The notes: generated by a model from the sequence alone, not told the origin. Counted from the first letter of the stretch, positions 8,784 to 16,450 are shown. The stretch: DNA of 64,000 bases from CAZEDM01 sp964511075 (GCA_964511075.1 CAZEDM010000004.1:124001-188000); one strand, 5' to 3'. Made by a program: numbers and translations.

Positions 8784-9773
8784 TCAGATATTATAGATTC
8801 CCTTTTTATATCTCCAGGAGTTTTCCTTCATCCAGCTGATGGTTCTCTCTATACCCTTTTCCAGGCTGACCTTTGGAGTCCAGCGGAGGATTTTTTTTGC
8901 CCTGGAGATATCCGCGGCTAATCTCTCGACCTCGCTTTTCTCCGGCCTGATCCTCTTTTTCTCCGATTCAACTCTCAGAGATCTGCCTAATTTCCGAACG
9001 ATCAGCCCCTTCAATTCCGAAATCGAAACCTCTTTCCCCGTGCCCAGGTTAACCACCTCGCCGGTCGTTTTACCGGACTGGGCGAACAAAATGAACCCCT
9101 TGACTGCATCCTCGACATAGGTCAGATCCCTGGTGGGAAAAAGCGAGCCCAGCTTGATACTTTTGCCCTGCAGTCCCTGGACGATCATATTGGGAATGAC
9201 TGCTCTGGCTGATTGCCTGGGCCCGTAGATGTTAAAGGGACGGATTATCCCCACCGGCAGGCTGAAGGAGCGATGGAAGCTCAAGGCTATCTGGTCTGCG
9301 CTGGCTTTGCTGGCTGCATAGGGGGACTGGGGATTTACAGGATGTCTCTCATCCATGGGAACATACCTTGCAGTCCCGTATACCTCAGAGGTGGAGGTAT
9401 GGACGTATTTCTCTATTTTGGCATCCAGAGCCGCCAAAAGCAGGTTGGTGCTCCCCGTGATGTTGGTCTCGATTACGTCCTTCGGATTCACGTAGGAATA
9501 GGGAATGCCTATCAATGCTGCCAGATGAAATACCACTTCCCTGTCCTTTACCATCCATCTGAGGGCATCCCCGTCCCGCAGATCACCGGTTACTATCTCT
9601 ATCTCCTTCAGGATTTTTTTGGGGAGACACTCCAGCATCCCCCAGTCGTTCCTGGAATTATAATGGGCTAAAGCCCTGACCTCCGAGCCTGCCTTGACCA
9701 GTGCCTCGACCAGGTGACTCCCCACGAAGCCGCCAGCCCCGCTGACGAAAACTTTCTTCCCTTCTAACTTCAT
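8784..9773 (-). CDS. LegB-like NAD-dependent nucleotide-sugar 4,6-dehydratase/epimerase
   Basis: An extended short-chain dehydrogenase. Start chosen at the ATG at 9773 because GGGAG lies just before it and the frame upstream (to 9845) encodes non-conserved residues. It has GAGGFVGS (Rossmann glycine motif), TSTSEVYG, the catalytic YAASK, and the conserved IIRPFNIYGPRQSARAVIP segment and ENSW tail. The overall pattern (ALIGIPYSY, SARAVIPNMI, PTRDLTYV) resembles LegB NDP-GlcNAc 4,6-dehydratases more than GalE. It is the first gene of the dehydratase-nucleotidyltransferase-aminotransferase run. GalE-type epimerase remains an alternative. Confidence 0.85.
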   Translation of the reverse strand: MKLEGKKVFVSGAGGFVGSHLVEALVKAGSEVRALAHYNSRNDWGMLECLPKKILKEIEIVTGDLRDGDALRWMVKDREVVFHLAALIGIPYSYVNPKDVIETNITGSTNLLLAALDAKIEKYVHTSTSEVYGTARYVPMDERHPVNPQSPYAASKASADQIALSFHRSFSLPVGIIRPFNIYGPRQSARAVIPNMIVQGLQGKSIKLGSLFPTRDLTYVEDAVKGFILFAQSGKTTGEVVNLGTGKEVSISELKGLIVRKLGRSLRVESEKKRIRPEKSEVERLAADISRAKKILRWTPKVSLEKGIERTISWMKENSWRYKKGIYNI

Positions 9774-9902
9774 CTTTTCTCCCACTAAGTTTTGAGGAAG
9801 ATAAAAAAAAAAATTATCTTTATCAAGATAAATATTTACTGGCATACCTGCCCAAAACCTGACCCGTTGGAAAGGTTTGTGCTCCAGAGATTAAATTCTG
9901 TG

Positions 9903-9959
9903 CCAGCCAAGTCCCCTGACTTGGCTGGATTTAAACCCGTCGGGTCAGGGGACCCGACG
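9903..9959. repeat. Pair of constant-loop hairpins (GTC-CCCT-GAC and GTC-AGGG-GAC)
   Basis: At 9903-9928, CCAGCCAAGTC-CCCT-GACTTGGCTGG has 11-bp perfect arms. At 9938-9959, CGTCGGGTC-AGGG-GACCCGACG has 9-bp perfect arms. The loops are reverse complements of each other, so the two are inverted copies of one design with different outer arms. Both are flanked by a CACA-type tail (TGTGCCAGCC before the first, GAGCACA after the second). A third member is at 29002-29027. Confidence 0.75.
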
Positions 9960-10080
9960 AGCACAATGGGTTAGATATTGCCTCGTTATCCCGCCGTTGG
10001 CGTCCGCCTGAGGCGGATTCGCAATGACACCAGATATTTTTTTCAACCTGCTTTAAAGGTTCGTACTTCAGAGATTAAAC

Positions 10081-10104
10081 TGGAATATGAAGCTTTAGCT
10101 TTAT
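10081..10104. repeat. TGGAAT..AGCTTTAGCTTTA repeat copy
   Basis: TGGAATATGAAGCTTTAGCT followed by TTAT. It matches the reverse complement of the repeat at 59826-59848 at nearly every position, and belongs to the dispersed TGGAGT..TAAA hairpin group. Confidence 0.55.
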
Positions 10105-10146
10105 TGTTTTATTGATTATATGTGCGAGAATTAAGTATGGCTGATT

Positions 10147-10575
10147 TTATAGGGTAGAGCTGTTGGCATCATTGAAGCTGCAGGATACCTCCCCCGCCTC
10201 GGTAACAACCCAGGTATCGATATCCCCATCATCATCCAAATTGGTAGTGGCGGTGGCGGTGAAGGAATTGGCTCCGCCCACACACACATAGGAATATTTT
10301 GCACTTGCCTGGATGTCCACCCCGATGTCCGCCCAGATCGCTGCAGTGCCCGGTGTGGTCGCAGCATAGGAAGGGTAGACACTGAATTCCTGCTTGTAGG
10401 CTCTTTGCATAACGTATATCTGTTTCAATATCTGCTTGGCCTCGGATTGTTTGGCGCGGTTGGTGGAAAGCATGAATCTGGGTATCGCCATGGCGGATAT
10501 TATCGATATGATAACCACCACGATCATCAGCTCGATCAGAGTAAAACCATTTTCTTTTTTCTTGTGACGAGCCAT
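10147..10575 (-). CDS. Type IV pilin-like protein (second of tandem pair)
   Basis: A 142-residue prepilin. The short basic leader MARHKKKENG ends at the cleavage glycine, followed by FTLIELMIVVVIISIISAMA with the conserved Glu5 and the hydrophobic assembly helix. The globular part is nearly the same as the neighbour at 10656-11084 through AKQSEAKQILKQIYVMQRAYKQEF and YPSYAATTPGTAA. It then diverges towards a C-terminus ending NDANSSTL. Only one Cys is seen early in the domain (SYVCVGG), with a second near the end (VSCSF), so a C-terminal disulfide loop is possible here, unlike in the neighbour. A minor or alternative pilin is likely. Confidence 0.92.
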   Translation of the reverse strand: MARHKKKENGFTLIELMIVVVIISIISAMAIPRFMLSTNRAKQSEAKQILKQIYVMQRAYKQEFSVYPSYAATTPGTAAIWADIGVDIQASAKYSYVCVGGANSFTATATTNLDDDGDIDTWVVTEAGEVSCSFNDANSSTL

Positions 10576-10607
10576 ATAATTTACCTTTTTTCTCTTGCCT
10601 CAGCAAG

Positions 10608-10640
10608 GGTTAGCCCAGTGTCATATCCACTGGGCTAACC
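10608..10640 (-). other. Strong hairpin between the two pilin genes
   Basis: Perfect 13-bp arms GGTTAGCCCAGTG (10608-10620) and CACTGGGCTAACC (10628-10640) enclose a 7-base loop. On the transcribed minus strand the hairpin is not followed by a U-run, so it does not look like an intrinsic terminator. A position between a first, probably major, pilin and a second one suggests a processing or mRNA-stability element that sets the ratio of the two products. Confidence 0.7.
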
Positions 10641-10655
10641 TTGGTTACTCCTGGC

Positions 10656-11084
10656 CTAACTTGAAGCCGTAACGTCGTTAATAGTATTGGTGAGTGCTCC
10701 GGTCTGGTTAATCGTCCAGGTATCTACAGCCGCATCATCGTCCAAATTCGCGGTAGCAGTGGCGGTGAAGGCATTGGCTCCACCAACACACACGTAGGAA
10801 TATTTTGCACCCGTCTGGATCTCCACTCCTATATCTGCCCAGACAGCTGCTGTACCTGGAGTAGTCGCGGCATATGACGGGTAGACATTAAACTCCTGAC
10901 GATAGGCTCTCTGCATCACGTAAATCTGCTTCAAGAGCTGCTTCGCCTCGGACTGCTTGGCTTTGGTGGTCGCCTTCATAAATCTGGGTATTGCCAGGGC
11001 TGCCAGTATACCGATGATGACCACCACGATCATCAACTCGATCAGGGTGAAACCCTTCTGTCCTCTCCTCATTTTACTCAGCAT
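10656..11084 (-). CDS. Type IV pilin-like protein (first of tandem pair, likely major)
   Basis: A 142-residue prepilin with leader MLSKMRRGQKG, cleavage before FTLIELMIVVVIIGILAALA (Glu5 present), and a globular domain rich in Ala/Thr (YPSYAATTPGTAAVWADIG, GGANAFTATATANLDDDAA) that ends NDVTASS. A GGGGGTGAG ribosome-binding site precedes the ATG at 11084. An internal ATG at 11072 would still give a functional leader. It is the promoter-proximal gene behind a sigma-54-type site at 11166-11181. It should be processed by the peptidase at 6060-6839. Duplication with the downstream gene is recent judging by near-identical central sequence. Confidence 0.94.
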   Translation of the reverse strand: MLSKMRRGQKGFTLIELMIVVVIIGILAALAIPRFMKATTKAKQSEAKQLLKQIYVMQRAYRQEFNVYPSYAATTPGTAAVWADIGVEIQTGAKYSYVCVGGANAFTATATANLDDDAAVDTWTINQTGALTNTINDVTASS

Positions 11085-11165
11085 CTTCTCTCACCCCCTC
11101 TCCTCTCCTTTTAAGGTTAATGGTTTTCATTTTAGATTTCTCCTTTCTTACTATCTTTAGATTAT

Positions 11166-11181
11166 GGCAAAGGATATGCCC
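11166..11181 (-). promoter_or_regulatory. Sigma-54 (-24/-12) promoter for the pilin genes
   Basis: On the minus strand, GGGCATATCCTTTGCC aligns with the sigma-54 consensus TGGCACG-N4-TTGC: GG and GC are exactly 10 bases apart, and GGCA and TTGC are exact. It lies about 85 bp before the first pilin ATG. Sigma-54 control of pilin genes through PilR-type activators is established in other bacteria, and an NtrC-family activator with a sigma-54 interaction loop is encoded at 13215-14576. Confidence 0.65.
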
Positions 11182-11272
11182 GATAAAAGATTTTTTTGGT
11201 AAGTCCTTTTAAAGAAAACACTTAGTTGCCGCTCAAGAGCTGAACACGGTTTTTTTCATCCAAAAACAGGAA

Positions 11273-11300
11273 GCATTTCGCTTGTTTGTTTGCGAAATGC
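11273..11300 (-). terminator. Probable terminator after the DUF2723 gene
   Basis: GCATTTCGC (11273-11281) and GCGAAATGC (11292-11300) form a 9-bp stem with a 10-base loop. Read on the minus strand it lies 17 bp after the stop of the gene at 11317 and is followed by TTCCTGTTTTT, a broken U-run. This would separate that operon from the pilin promoter. Confidence 0.5.
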
Positions 11301-11316
11301 AAGAGTTTCATATTGT

Positions 11317-13218
11317 TCAATTTTTTGCCAGTTGAATCCTGTATTTTAATCCTTCAACCTTTTGTTGAAGCTCGAGATTAAATGGGTCAAGCTCCCAGGC
11401 CAGATAAAAATTCCTTAAAGCTTCCTTCAACATTCCCCTTCGCTCGTAATAAGCCCCCCAGCGGTAGGTAACGTAGACGAACATTCTCTGGGCATCTAAA
11501 TCGTTTTGAAAAGACCTTTCATCTTTTTGAGCAAAATATTCTTTTTCAAATTCCTCCTGTTGAGTTATGATTTTATCTGACAAGGTGGCTATAATTCTTT
11601 TCTCCATTTTAAAGAGATGACCTGAAGGTAAAAGAAAATCTACGAAATCTGTGTCCCTCTGGGTATATTCCATATACAGCGGGAGGTCTCGAGCCAGCCC
11701 TTTTCCTATCAGGCTCCGGATCAGCTCCTCACCTCTTAACCCGGAAGGCACTCCTGAGAAAACCCGGGGGTAGTTCCTCCTCTCCTGACGGCAGTTCCAT
11801 TCAGCCAGTAACAAGCCGCGGTCCAGAACCGCGACATCCTCCCTATACCCTTCTCCATACCTCAGGGCTGAAAGGATAAAATAAAGATTGGGGTTATCCA
11901 GGATCACAACTGCGTTCTTTTTTACGTTGGAGAGAACGTCCTTGCCATATCTGCAGGCTAAGTCATCCTGGGATAGATCGGCCAGCCGATAGTAAGTCAA
12001 AAAGGGCAGAAGTGAAATCGAGCAGAAGAAAAAAGAGGCGACGATAACCAGGCTTTTTTTGAAACCAGGGCTGAACTCGCCTGTTTTCAGCCATTCACCG
12101 ATTTTCCCTAAAGACCGAAAGACTCCCAAGCCAAAAAGAAGACCAAGCGAAAAAATTGCAGGAAGTATATACCCCTGAAAATCGGAGCTGGTGGAGATGA
12201 GTTCCGAGGGAAGGACGATTATGGTGGAGACATTGCCCATTATCAGAAGAAGAAAGAAGAAAAACAGCTTGAGGTTGTTTCTCAGCAGTAAGAACAAACC
12301 GGTCAGGCTCAAGAGGAAGGGAAACAGGGTCAGCTGCGAATATATCATACTCCAGGCATCTTTAGTCCTTTCCCACAGGCTATAATCCAGGGCAAACCCG
12401 ATCTGCTTGAAGGATTTCAAAGCCAAAGCTGAGGTCAGAACTCCCTTGAGGTTAACCGGATCACCCCAGTTCAAACCCGGGGAGTTGATCGCCCTGAAAG
12501 GCAGATACAGATAGACGCTGCATCCCAAAAGGAAAAAAACAAAATAAATTGCCAGATTTCTCGCCTTCAGAAAAGCGTGCGAATCATAACTGAGAAAAAG
12601 AAAGACGAAAGCCGGAAGGGTCGAGAGCAGGGTGACGTTGTGATTCCCCATCCCTAAGCCTAAGACGAAAAAGAAAAGATAAGCCCAGCGAAATCTTCCA
12701 TAAGCGTAGATATTTTTCTTGACCCCCTCCTTTGTCCCTGAGAGAAAGTTCAGCCCGCAGAAGAAAAGTATCACAAAGAGCAGGCCATTCAGAGAATAAA
12801 CCTCTGCCCTCACTCCCTGAATCCAGAAAGCGTAATTTAACCCGGTCACCAGAATCAAAAGAATCGAGGAGAATACCAACAGTCTTGTTTTTTTACCTGA
12901 ATCCGGATGAAAAATCCGGCAGAACTTCAAAAACAGAAGGTATAAAATTCCCAGGCTCAGCGCGCTGAGCAGACCTGAGAGAAAATTGAGCTTGAAAGCC
13001 AGGGAGAAAAAAGGCAAAAGGGAAAAAACTTTACCCATCAGCATATACAGGGGAAAGCCGGGAGGATGCGGGATACCTGAGGTAGCGACTGCGGCTACAA
13101 ACTCCGCGCTGTCCCACCAGAAAACAGTCCGGCAGCAGGTTCTCCAGAATATTAAAAGAAAAATCCCGGATATGAGTAAAGCTATAAGCCAGGATTTTTT
13201 TTCAAAGAGATTTTTCAT
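11317..13218 (-). CDS. DUF2723 polytopic membrane protein (GT-C-like)
   Basis: A 633-residue inner-membrane protein with about ten hydrophobic segments (roughly 10-430). The hallmark of DUF2723 is present near the start: FWWDSAEFVAAVATSGIPHP followed by PGFPLYMLMGK. In GT-C glycosyltransferases such an acidic motif in the first periplasmic loop is catalytic. The C-terminal soluble part ends in a TPR-like helix pair (YYERRGMLKEALRNFYLAWELDP). Its ATG overlaps the stop of the sigma-54 regulator gene (ATGA, 13215-13218), so translation is coupled. Proximity to pilins and nucleotide-sugar genes suggests glycan or protein glycosyl transfer. That role is inference. Confidence 0.8.
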   Translation of the reverse strand: MKNLFEKKSWLIALLISGIFLLIFWRTCCRTVFWWDSAEFVAAVATSGIPHPPGFPLYMLMGKVFSLLPFFSLAFKLNFLSGLLSALSLGILYLLFLKFCRIFHPDSGKKTRLLVFSSILLILVTGLNYAFWIQGVRAEVYSLNGLLFVILFFCGLNFLSGTKEGVKKNIYAYGRFRWAYLFFFVLGLGMGNHNVTLLSTLPAFVFLFLSYDSHAFLKARNLAIYFVFFLLGCSVYLYLPFRAINSPGLNWGDPVNLKGVLTSALALKSFKQIGFALDYSLWERTKDAWSMIYSQLTLFPFLLSLTGLFLLLRNNLKLFFFFLLLIMGNVSTIIVLPSELISTSSDFQGYILPAIFSLGLLFGLGVFRSLGKIGEWLKTGEFSPGFKKSLVIVASFFFCSISLLPFLTYYRLADLSQDDLACRYGKDVLSNVKKNAVVILDNPNLYFILSALRYGEGYREDVAVLDRGLLLAEWNCRQERRNYPRVFSGVPSGLRGEELIRSLIGKGLARDLPLYMEYTQRDTDFVDFLLPSGHLFKMEKRIIATLSDKIITQQEEFEKEYFAQKDERSFQNDLDAQRMFVYVTYRWGAYYERRGMLKEALRNFYLAWELDPFNLELQQKVEGLKYRIQLAKN

Positions 13219-14576
13219 TTCTCCTTAAGCCCGTACCTTTCTATCTTACGGTAAAGGGTCGAGGCATCTATGCCCAAGATCTGAGCTGCTTTGGATTTCT
13301 GCCAGTCGGTCTGGTTCAAAACCCAGAAGATATAGGCTTTCTCTATAGCCTCCAGGGAGGGAAGCTCGGGCTGAACGGGCTGAATCAGCCCCAGGGGTTT
13401 ATTTTCCAGGATATTCTGGGGCAGGGAACTCTGATCTATGACTTTTCCCAAGGTCAGAAGAACTGCCCTCTCAATGGTGTTTTCCAGCTCCCTCACATTC
13501 CCGGGCCAGGGATAGCTGATCAGGCTTTGTAAGGACTCGGGCGCTATCTCCTTTTCCTGCACCCTTAATTTATCGCAGTATCTCTTGATGAAGTATCTGA
13601 TCAAAAGCTCGGTATCCCCTTTTCTCTCCCTTAAAGGCGGGATATGTATGGGGATCACGTTCAGGCGGAAGTACAGGTCCGACCTGAAATTCCCCAGCTT
13701 AACCTCCTCCTCCAGATTCGTATTGGTTGCGGCAATTAACCTGACATCCACCTCCACCGGCCTGGTGCCCCCCACCGGGGTGAACTGCTTCTCCTCCAGC
13801 ACTCTCAAAAGCTTTACCTGAATAGCCGGAGAGGTCATGCCGATCTCATCCATAAAAAACGTCCCGTTATCCGCCACCTGAAAAAGCCCCTCCTTGTCCC
13901 TCACCGCTCCGGTGAAAGAACCTTTCACGTGCCCGAAAAGCTCGCTTTCCAGAAGAGTCTCCGGCAGAGCGGCACAGTTGATGGTGATAAAGGGCTGCTC
14001 TGCTCTGCGACTGAGCTGGTGAATGGCTTTAGCCACCAGCTCCTTGCCGGTTCCGCTTTCTCCCTGGATTAAAACCGTGCTGTCGGTGTCCGCCACCCTT
14101 TCCACCAGCCTCTTCAGCTGGATTATCTCCTGGGAGTTTCCCATGAGATTATGCAGCCCGAACTCTTTCTTCAGCTGTCTTTTGAGCTTGATGTTTTCCT
14201 CTCTTATTTTCCTCTGCTCCAGGGATTTCTTTATGGCGATCTTGATCTCGTCCACCTTGAAGGGCTTGGTGATGTAGTCGAAAGCACCCTTTTTCAGCGC
14301 CTCGATGGCGGAATCCACAGAGGCATAGGCGGTCATAACGATGAAGTTCATCTGCGGCTGGATGGATTTAGCCCGGGACAAAAGCTCCAGGCCATTCATC
14401 TCCGGCATCATCAGATCGGCGATCACCAGATCGTAATCCTTGTTTTTAATCTTCTCCAGAGCCTCTTTCGTGCTGACGGTGGAGGTTACCTCGTAGCCCT
14501 CCTTCTGCAGCATAATCTGCATAAACCGGCACATGCTCTCCTCATCGTCGATCACCATTATCTTGGGTTTTTCCAT
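13215..14576 (-). CDS. Sigma-54-dependent response regulator (NtrC/PilR family)
   Basis: A 453-residue activator. The receiver domain (1-120) has DD at 10-11, the phospho-acceptor D54 in VIADLMMPEMNG and K105. The AAA+ domain (about 143-380) has Walker A GESGTGKE (172-179), the sigma-54 contact loop as GSFTGA (219-224; the usual GAFTGA with Ala to Ser) and Walker B FFMDEI (241-246). A Fis-type helix-turn-helix closes the protein (AAQILGIDASTLYRKIERYG). All parts for activating sigma-54 polymerase are present. A matching promoter lies before the pilins about 2 kb away. The likely kinase is the one at 4088-5971. Confidence 0.93.
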   Translation of the reverse strand: MEKPKIMVIDDEESMCRFMQIMLQKEGYEVTSTVSTKEALEKIKNKDYDLVIADLMMPEMNGLELLSRAKSIQPQMNFIVMTAYASVDSAIEALKKGAFDYITKPFKVDEIKIAIKKSLEQRKIREENIKLKRQLKKEFGLHNLMGNSQEIIQLKRLVERVADTDSTVLIQGESGTGKELVAKAIHQLSRRAEQPFITINCAALPETLLESELFGHVKGSFTGAVRDKEGLFQVADNGTFFMDEIGMTSPAIQVKLLRVLEEKQFTPVGGTRPVEVDVRLIAATNTNLEEEVKLGNFRSDLYFRLNVIPIHIPPLRERKGDTELLIRYFIKRYCDKLRVQEKEIAPESLQSLISYPWPGNVRELENTIERAVLLTLGKVIDQSSLPQNILENKPLGLIQPVQPELPSLEAIEKAYIFWVLNQTDWQKSKAAQILGIDASTLYRKIERYGLKEK

Positions 14577-14865
14577 ACTATCCCCTTGGACTATAAAACC
14601 GCGATTCGCTATTGGCGTTTGGCATTTCGCTTTCTGATTTTAGCCTTAAGACTTTAGACTATAGACTTTTGCCTAAAGCCTGTCTTTATCTCTATCGGCA
14701 GAAAGGGTCTTATCTTCATTTTCCAGTATAAAAACAAAATGGTACGGGGAAGGCTGTCACCTTATATTGTGTCGTAAGAAAGTCCAGGCTATTATTATAT
14801 GGAACATTTTTTACTGCTCACCCGTAAAACGTATGATAAATGAGCTAGTAACATAAGGAGGTATA
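14577..14865. other. Divergent intergenic region
   Basis: Region of 289 bp between the sigma-54 regulator (minus) and the retropepsin gene (plus). It holds a CCGCGATTCGCTATTGGC string at 14599-14615 that recurs at 16326-16342, and an ACTTTAGACTATAGACTTTTG stretch at about 14650-14670 like the spacer at 2767. A strong AAGGAGGTATA ribosome-binding site ends it at 14865. No convincing -10/-35 pair was found. Confidence 0.5.
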
Positions 14866-16152
14866 ATGCATTTTTACGGAACACGGTTGATGGCTGGTGT
14901 TTTTTTGCTCCTGCTTTTTACCCCGCTCATTGTAAAGGGTACAAGCGGTGAAGCGGACGTCACGGAAGCAGATAGTCTCTTCAGGGAGGGGAAGTTCACA
15001 GAATCTGAAGCTCTCTATGCAGAGATCGCCAAAAAACATCCTGATAACTATCAGGCAGCGCTTTCACTGGGGAGATTAAACTTATATAAGAACCGCTTGG
15101 AGGAGTCAGAGAAATGGCTGAACAGTGCTGTGAAGCTCAACCCCGATGAAAATGAGCCAAAGGGACTATTGGCAGAGGCATTTTATCGTCAGGACAATTT
15201 CAGGGAAGCCGCAGCTTTGTTTCGGGAGATTGGCAGGATTCCGATGGCTGATAAATTGCAGTATCTGAGCAGCAGAGTGCCTTATCAAATCGAAAGTGAT
15301 GTTGATGCAACATCGATTGACTTTGTTCAAACCGATCCGCTGCCAATTGTAAAGATGCGAGTCAACGAAAGCGAGGAAGCTTTTTTCCTGATAGACACCG
15401 GCGGCTGGGAGCTTATTATTGATACCGGGCTGGCGGACAAAATCGGGGTAAAGAAATTCGGGGGACAGCTGGCAACTTTTGCCGGAGGAAGGAAGGATAG
15501 CACCTATCAGGGAGTGGTTGACCAGGTAAAGATCGGTGATTTTACGATAAAGAATGTTCCTGTGAATATCCATAACTCTCCCCAAAAGGTAGCTGACATG
15601 CTTGGTAAACCTATTCAGGGTGTGATCGGGACCGTGTTTCTGTATCACTTCATTTTTACCTTGGATTACCCCGAGGGGAAGCTGATCCTGCAGCGCAAGA
15701 ACGAAAAGAACATGAATAAGATGAAAACGCTTGTGCGATCCAAAGATAAAATTGTCGTGCCTTTCTGGATGGCGGGAGACCATATCGTGGTGGCAAGGGG
15801 AACGGTCAATGGGAGCAGGCCGTTGATGTTCTTCGTGGATACAGGGCTTGCAGGCGGGGGTTTCACCGGCACCGATTGGCTTGTTCACGAGGCCAACATC
15901 CAGCTCTCAGAGGATTCCTTTGAAGGAATCGGAGGCGGGGGAAAGGTGATGGTGAAACCCGCTGTTCTCAAAGAGGTTACCCTGGGCGACGCCAGAGAAA
16001 AGGAGGTAACCGGATTATTCGGTGCTATGCCGCCCGACTTCGGGGAGAGGTTCGGGTTTAGAATAGCGGGGATAATATCTCACGGTTTCTTCAGACCATA
16101 CAGGCTGACTTTTGACTTCACGACTATGAATCTAATTCTCGAAAAGAAATAG
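14866..16152 (+). CDS. Secreted TPR protein with two retropepsin-like aspartyl protease domains
   Basis: A 428-residue protein with an N-terminal signal peptide (hydrophobic 8-24). TPR-type helices follow (about 33-130, SLFREGKFTESEALYAEIAKKHP), then two retropepsin-like units. The first has FFLIDTGGWELIIDTGLADK (D177, with a second DTG at 187) and the second MFFVDTGLAGGGFTG (D325). Each is followed by the hydrophobic-G-hydrophobic beta strand typical of the fold (GVIGTVFL; AGIISHGFF). Retropepsins are normally homodimers with one DTG each; carrying two in one chain allows an intramolecular pair. A strong ribosome-binding site sets the start. A terminator copy lies about 100 bp downstream. 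Substrate unknown. Confidence 0.8.
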   Translation: MHFYGTRLMAGVFLLLLFTPLIVKGTSGEADVTEADSLFREGKFTESEALYAEIAKKHPDNYQAALSLGRLNLYKNRLEESEKWLNSAVKLNPDENEPKGLLAEAFYRQDNFREAAALFREIGRIPMADKLQYLSSRVPYQIESDVDATSIDFVQTDPLPIVKMRVNESEEAFFLIDTGGWELIIDTGLADKIGVKKFGGQLATFAGGRKDSTYQGVVDQVKIGDFTIKNVPVNIHNSPQKVADMLGKPIQGVIGTVFLYHFIFTLDYPEGKLILQRKNEKNMNKMKTLVRSKDKIVVPFWMAGDHIVVARGTVNGSRPLMFFVDTGLAGGGFTGTDWLVHEANIQLSEDSFEGIGGGGKVMVKPAVLKEVTLGDAREKEVTGLFGAMPPDFGERFGFRIAGIISHGFFRPYRLTFDFTTMNLILEKK

Positions 16153-16256
16153 CAAATAGCAGGGTGGTTCAGACTTACCTAGCCCGCTTATCTTATTTGA
16201 AGTAATTCCTAAAGCAGGACCTGCTGGTGTAAGCTCTCACAAAGCCTTAACCCTGC

Positions 16257-16316
16257 GCTGTCAGGTCTTGCCGCCTGATAGCTTTTTTGTATTAGGAGGC
16301 AGCTCCTGACGCTACC
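16257..16316 (+). terminator. Terminator plus second hairpin (repeated element, copy 1)
   Basis: GCTGTCAGG (16257-16265) pairs with CCTGATAGC (16274-16282) with one central G-U type mismatch, followed by TTTTTTG. A second hairpin AGGAG-GCAG-CTCCT then follows. The same two-hairpin layout with different bases recurs at 17601-17655, also just after a gene. It would terminate the retropepsin transcript. Confidence 0.65.
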
Positions 16317-16420
16317 ATTGAAAAACCGCGATTCGCTACTGGCTTTTAGCGTTTTTTTTATGTCAGGAGGTAACTTCTGATACCACGATTGATTTTTTCA
16401 GTTTAATCTAAAGAATTTGC

Positions 16421-16450
16421 TTGACAAACACCTACAAAAGCCTTTATTTG
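16421..16450 (+). promoter_or_regulatory. Possible sigma-70-type promoter for the beta-propeller gene
   Basis: TTGACA (16421-16426) is a perfect -35 box. At 18-bp spacing the -10 would be TATTTG (16445-16450), which is weak. The start codon is about 75 bp further on. Only the -35 is convincing. Confidence 0.35.

Larger units (their letters stand above)
9774..10146. other. Intergenic region with palindromic repeats downstream of the pilins
   Basis: About 370 bp without a supported gene. It holds two perfect hairpins (9903-9928 and 9938-9959), a TCCGCCTGAGGCGGA palindrome near 10006, and a TGGAATAT..AGCTTTAGCTTTA copy at 10081-10104. On the minus strand it lies between the second pilin and the sugar operon, so any of the hairpins could end the pilin message. 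None has a strong U-run. Confidence 0.6.

Noticed and set aside
9213..9671. Long open frame on the plus strand opposite the LegB-like gene
   Set aside because: It is antisense to a well-conserved gene, has no ribosome-binding site, and its product has no recognisable domain. Similar shadows opposite sbcC (1928-2203) and the sigma-54 regulator (14151-14657) were rejected for the same reasons.
6879..9773. Complete legionaminic or pseudaminic acid pathway
   Set aside because: No NeuB/LegI-type synthase, hydrolysing epimerase or CMP-sugar transferase is present in the window.
10608..10640. Intrinsic terminator between the two pilin genes
   Set aside because: No U-run follows the stem on the transcribed strand. 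It is kept as a hairpin of other function.
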